Shown piece after piece: positions 61,201-64,000 of a stretch of DNA of 64,000 nucleotides (its first letter is position 1; each line of letters starts with the position of its first letter). The position numbers and the translations under genes were made by a program. This DNA is from Auanema rhodensis. Taxonomy: Eukaryota; Nematoda; Chromadorea; Rhabditida; Rhabditidae. The notes under the pieces are model-generated. The model saw only the letters and a program-made list of their open reading frames with translations. It did no database searches and was not told the origin of the DNA. The DNA lies in contig CAXKVF010000072.1 of NCBI GenBank assembly GCA_964057225.1, positions 806,001 to 870,000 of the forward strand, written 5' to 3'.

Positions 61201-64000
61201 GCATAAATTAAAGTTCACGTAAAATTCAAAGTCATGGTTACCATGAACCAATATCAATAAAAATTTAATTTTAGACTAATATGGACATGGGGAATCTAAT
61301 TTTGAAAACCGCATCTCTTTATCTTTCACGTGAAGCGAGTTACATACCAAGTGCACATCACGTGTACATTTAATTAGCATAAATTAAAGTTCACGTAAAT
61401 TTCAAAGTCATGGTTACCATGAACCAATATCAATAAAAATTTGTTTTTAGACTAATATGGACATGGGGAATCTAATTTTGAAAACCGCATTTCTTTATCT
61501 TTCACGTGAAGCGAGTTACATACCAAGTGCACATCACGTGTACATTTAATTAGCATAAATTAAAGTTCACGTAAAATTCAAAGTCATGGTTACCATGAAC
61601 CAATATCAATAAAAATTTGTTTTTAGACTAATATGGACATGGGGAATCTAATTTTGAAAACCGCATCTCTTTATCTTTCACGTGAAGCGAGCTACATACC
61701 AAGTGCACATCACGTGTACATTTAATTAGCATAAATTAAAGTTCACGTAAATTTCAAAGTCATGGTTACCATGAAGCAATATCAATAAAAATTTGTTTTT
61801 AGACTAATATGGACATGGGGAATCTAATTTTGAAAACCGCATCTCTTTATCTTTCACGTGAAGCGAGTTACATACCAAGTGCACATCACGTGTACATTTA
61901 ATTAGCATAAATTAAAGTTCACGTAAATTTCAAAGTCATGGTTACCATTAACCAATATCAATAAAAATTAGTTTTTAGACTAATATGGACATGGGGAATC
62001 TAATTTTGAAAACCGCATTTCTTTATCTTTCACGTGAAGCGAGTTACATACCAAGTGCACATCACGTGTACATTTAATTAGCATAAATTAAAGTTCACGT
62101 AAAATTCAAAGTCATGGTTACCATGAACCAATATCAATAAAAATTTGTTTTTAGACTAATATGGACATGGGGAATCTAATTTTGAAAACCGCATCTCTTT
62201 ATCTTTCACGTGAAGCGAGTTACATACCAAGTGCACATCACGTGTACATTTAATTAGCATAAATTAAAGTTCACGTAAATTTCAAAGTCATGGTTACCAT
62301 GAAGCAATATCAATAAAAATTTGTTTTTAGACTAATATGGACATGGGGAATCTAATTTTGAAAACCGCATCTCTTTATCTTTCACGTGAAGCGAGTTACA
62401 TACCAAGTGCACATCACGTGTACATTTAATTAGCATTAATTAAAGTTCACGTAAATTTCAAAGTCATGGTTACCATGAACCAATATCAATAAAAATTTGT
62501 TTTTAGACTAATATGGACATGGGAATCTAATTTTGAAAACCGCATCTCTTTATCTTTCACGTGAAGCGAATTACATACCAAGTGCACATCACGTGTACAT
62601 TTAATTAGCATAAATTAAAGTTCACGTAAATTTCAAAGTCATGGTTACCATGCACCAATATCAATAAAAATTTGTTTTTAGACTAATATGGACATGGGGA
62701 ATCTAATTTTGAAAACCGCATCTCTTTATCTTTCACGTGAAGCGAGTTACATACCAAGTGCACATCACGTGTACATTTAATTAGCATAAATTAAAGTTCA
62801 CGTAAATTTCAAAGTCATGGTTACCATGAAGCAATATCAATAAAAATTTGTTTTTAGACTAATATGGACATGGGGAATCTAATTTTGAAAACCGCATCTC
62901 TTTATCTTTCACGTGAAGCGAGTTACATACCAAGTGCACATCACGTGTACATTTAATTAGCATGAATTAAAGTTCACGTAAATTTCAAAGTCATGGTTAC
63001 CATGCACCAATATCAATAAAAATTTGTTTTTAGACTAATATGGACATGGGGAATCTAATTTTGAAAACCGCATCTCTTTATCTTTCACGTGAAGCGAGTT
63101 ACATACCAAGTGCACATCACGTGTACATTTAATTAGCATAAATTAAAGTTCACGTAAATTTCAAAGTCATGGTTACCATGAAGCAATATCAATAAAAATT
63201 TGTTTTTAGACTAATATGGACATGGGGAATCTAATTTTGAAAACCGCATCTCTTTATCTTTCACGTGAAGCGAGTTACATACCAAGTGCACATCACGTGT
63301 ACATTTAATTAGCATAAATTAAAGTTCACGTAAATTTCAAAGTCATGGTTACCATGAAGCAATATCAATAAAAATTTGTTTTTAGACTAATATGGACAGG
63401 GGGAATCTAATTTTGAAAACCGCATCTCTTTATCTTTCACGTGAAGCGAGTTACATACCAAGTGCACATCACGTGTACATTTAATTAGCATAAATTAAAG
63501 TTCACGTAAATTTCAAAGTCATGGTTACCATGAAGCAATATCAATAAAAATTTGTTTTTAGACTAATATGGACATGGGGAATCTAATTTTGAAAACCGCA
63601 TCTCTTTATCTTTCACGTGAAGCGAGTTACATACCAAGTGCACATCACGTGTACATATAATTAGCATAAATTAAAGTTCACGTAAATTTCAAAGTCATGG
63701 TTACCATGAACCAATATCAATAAAAATTTGTTTTTAGACTAATATGGACATGGGGAATCTAATTTTGAAAACCGCATTTCTTTATCTTTCACGTGAAGCG
63801 AGTTACATACCAAGTGCACATCACGTGTACATTTAATTAGCATAAATTAAAGTTCACGTAAAATTCAAAGTCATGGTTACCATGAACCAATATCAATAAA
63901 AATTTGTTTTTAGACTAATATGGACATGGGGAATCTAATTTTGAAAACCGCATTTCTTTATCTTTCACGTGAAGCGAGTTACATACCAAGTGCACATCAC
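58235..64000 (+). repeat. Right-end domain with a 9-monomer duplication
   Basis: 58235-59290 and 59819-60874 are about 1584 bp (9 monomers) apart and share a GCATCTAA change in the first monomer, TCTAATTATG with AAATTACAAAG (58831 and 60415), and CTTCATC in the following monomer. 60875-61402 and 61755-62282 share GAAGC, then AAAATTAGTTTTTAG with GCATTTC and GTAAAATTC, 880 bp apart. One-off variants are more frequent than at the left end (ACCATTAACC at 61946, AATTTAATTTTAG near 61264, GAGCTACAT at three sites). One monomer near 62520 lost a G. No genes or unique sequence. Confidence 0.82.
63866..64000 (+). repeat. Partial monomer at the window edge (positions 1-135)
   Basis: The last unit starts at CAAAGTCATGG and stops within the second CACGTG only because the window ends. 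It is a GAACC copy with C89T (GCATTTC), following another C89T copy. The array evidently continues beyond both window edges, since base 1 is also inside the array and shows no flanking unique DNA. Confidence 0.95.

Larger units (their letters stand above)
1..64000 (+). repeat. Satellite DNA array, 176-bp monomer, 363 complete copies plus one partial
   Basis: The same unit, starting at CAAAGTCATGG, recurs every 176 bp from base 1 to base 64000, always in the same orientation. The copy count closes: the last monomer start at 63866 equals 363 x 176 + 1 minus 23, and the indels I found sum to -23. Composition is about 56 G+C per 176 bp (32%). Copies differ mostly by single substitutions, so by eye they are roughly 97-100% identical to the common form. 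No transposon, gene, unique spacer or inversion interrupts the array. Nucleosome-scale length, AT richness, head-to-tail order and higher-order repeats fit a centromeric satellite (inference); subtelomeric or knob heterochromatin is the alternative. I do not recognise the family from memory, so no satellite name or species is given. Confidence is for the tandem array itself. Confidence 0.99.

Noticed and set aside
1-64000. CRISPR-like array of regularly spaced repeats
   Set aside because: There is no distinction between repeat and unique spacer: the entire 176-bp unit is repeated. The unit is far longer than CRISPR repeats and there are no cas genes.
1-64000. CACGTG motifs as promoters or enhancers of genes
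   Set aside because: The motifs are fixed parts of the satellite unit and no gene is present in the window for them to regulate. They are kept only as structural elements or possible protein-binding sites.
1-64000. CENP-B box
   Set aside because: The canonical monomer has no match to TTCG-N4-A-N2-CGGG on either strand. The nearest segment (TTTTGAAAACCGCATC, or TTTCGAAAACCGC in the variant near 6584) lacks the required A and CGGG. Not every monomer was checked computationally.
1-64000. Arabidopsis/Brassica 176-180-bp centromeric satellite
   Set aside because: The length is similar, but the sequence does not resemble the pAL1 family as I remember it. Length alone is not evidence of family.
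1-64000. Embedded transposon, LTR or retroviral fragments
   Set aside because: The phase bookkeeping of all monomers closes to the base with only small indels. There is no room for an inserted element, and no inverted or unique segment was seen.

Overview
The window is one uninterrupted satellite DNA array. A 176-bp monomer is repeated head-to-tail in a single orientation from the first base to the last. Setting monomer position 1 at the CAAAGTCATGG word, I count 363 complete monomers plus a 135-bp partial monomer (63866-64000). The count closes exactly against the indels I found: three separate 1-bp deletions, one 4-bp deletion, three 1-bp insertions, six +2 replacements and one 31-bp deletion, net -23 bp. 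The monomer is about 32% GC, and most copies differ from the common form at only a few positions. There is no protein-coding gene, RNA gene, transposon or unique-sequence island.

This is eukaryotic constitutive heterochromatin. The monomer is close to nucleosome length, AT-rich, homogenised into higher-order repeats (HORs) and free of insertions. That is typical of a young centromeric satellite, and plant and animal centromeric satellites often have 150-180 bp monomers. A subtelomeric or knob satellite cannot be excluded. I do not recognise the family, so I assign no species; a plant is a plausible but unproven source.

Each canonical monomer carries four self-complementary elements: a 15-bp near-palindrome (positions 6-20), an A/T hairpin (32-47), a perfect 10-bp palindrome TTCACGTGAA (99-108) and an AT stem-loop (143-162). 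It also carries three CACGT cores starting at positions 101, 133 and 166, spaced 32 and 33 bp, close to three helical turns. Diagnostic variants cluster at positions 20-48 and 86-95 and at 155 and 174, and they define monomer types: GAACC (canonical), GCACC, GAAGC and GAACT at positions 19-23, with linked changes elsewhere.

Regional layout: 1-15307 has the most uniform monomers, the GAACT type and long-range (22-mer) and 6-mer duplications. 15308-22350 has an 11-mer HOR in tandem (2 x 1937 bp) that grades into a 14-mer (2465 bp). 21823-27806 has a 21-monomer (3696 bp) duplication. 27807-33438 has decayed and shortened copies plus dimer expansions. 33439-37309 has a 10-mer (1760 bp). 37310-42601 has three tandem copies of a 10-mer (1764 bp) containing a 20-bp pure-A/T replacement. 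42602-50345 is a mosaic of 3-, 5- and 8-mer units. 50346-50490 is a single truncated monomer. 50491-58234 has a relative of the 1764-bp HOR without the A/T replacement, then 3-mer duplications. 58235-64000 has 9-mer and shorter duplications.

The eight 60-residue minus-strand open frames are by-products of one A-to-G change in one monomer subtype and are not treated as genes. What is of interest here is the array's structure and history rather than any encoded system.
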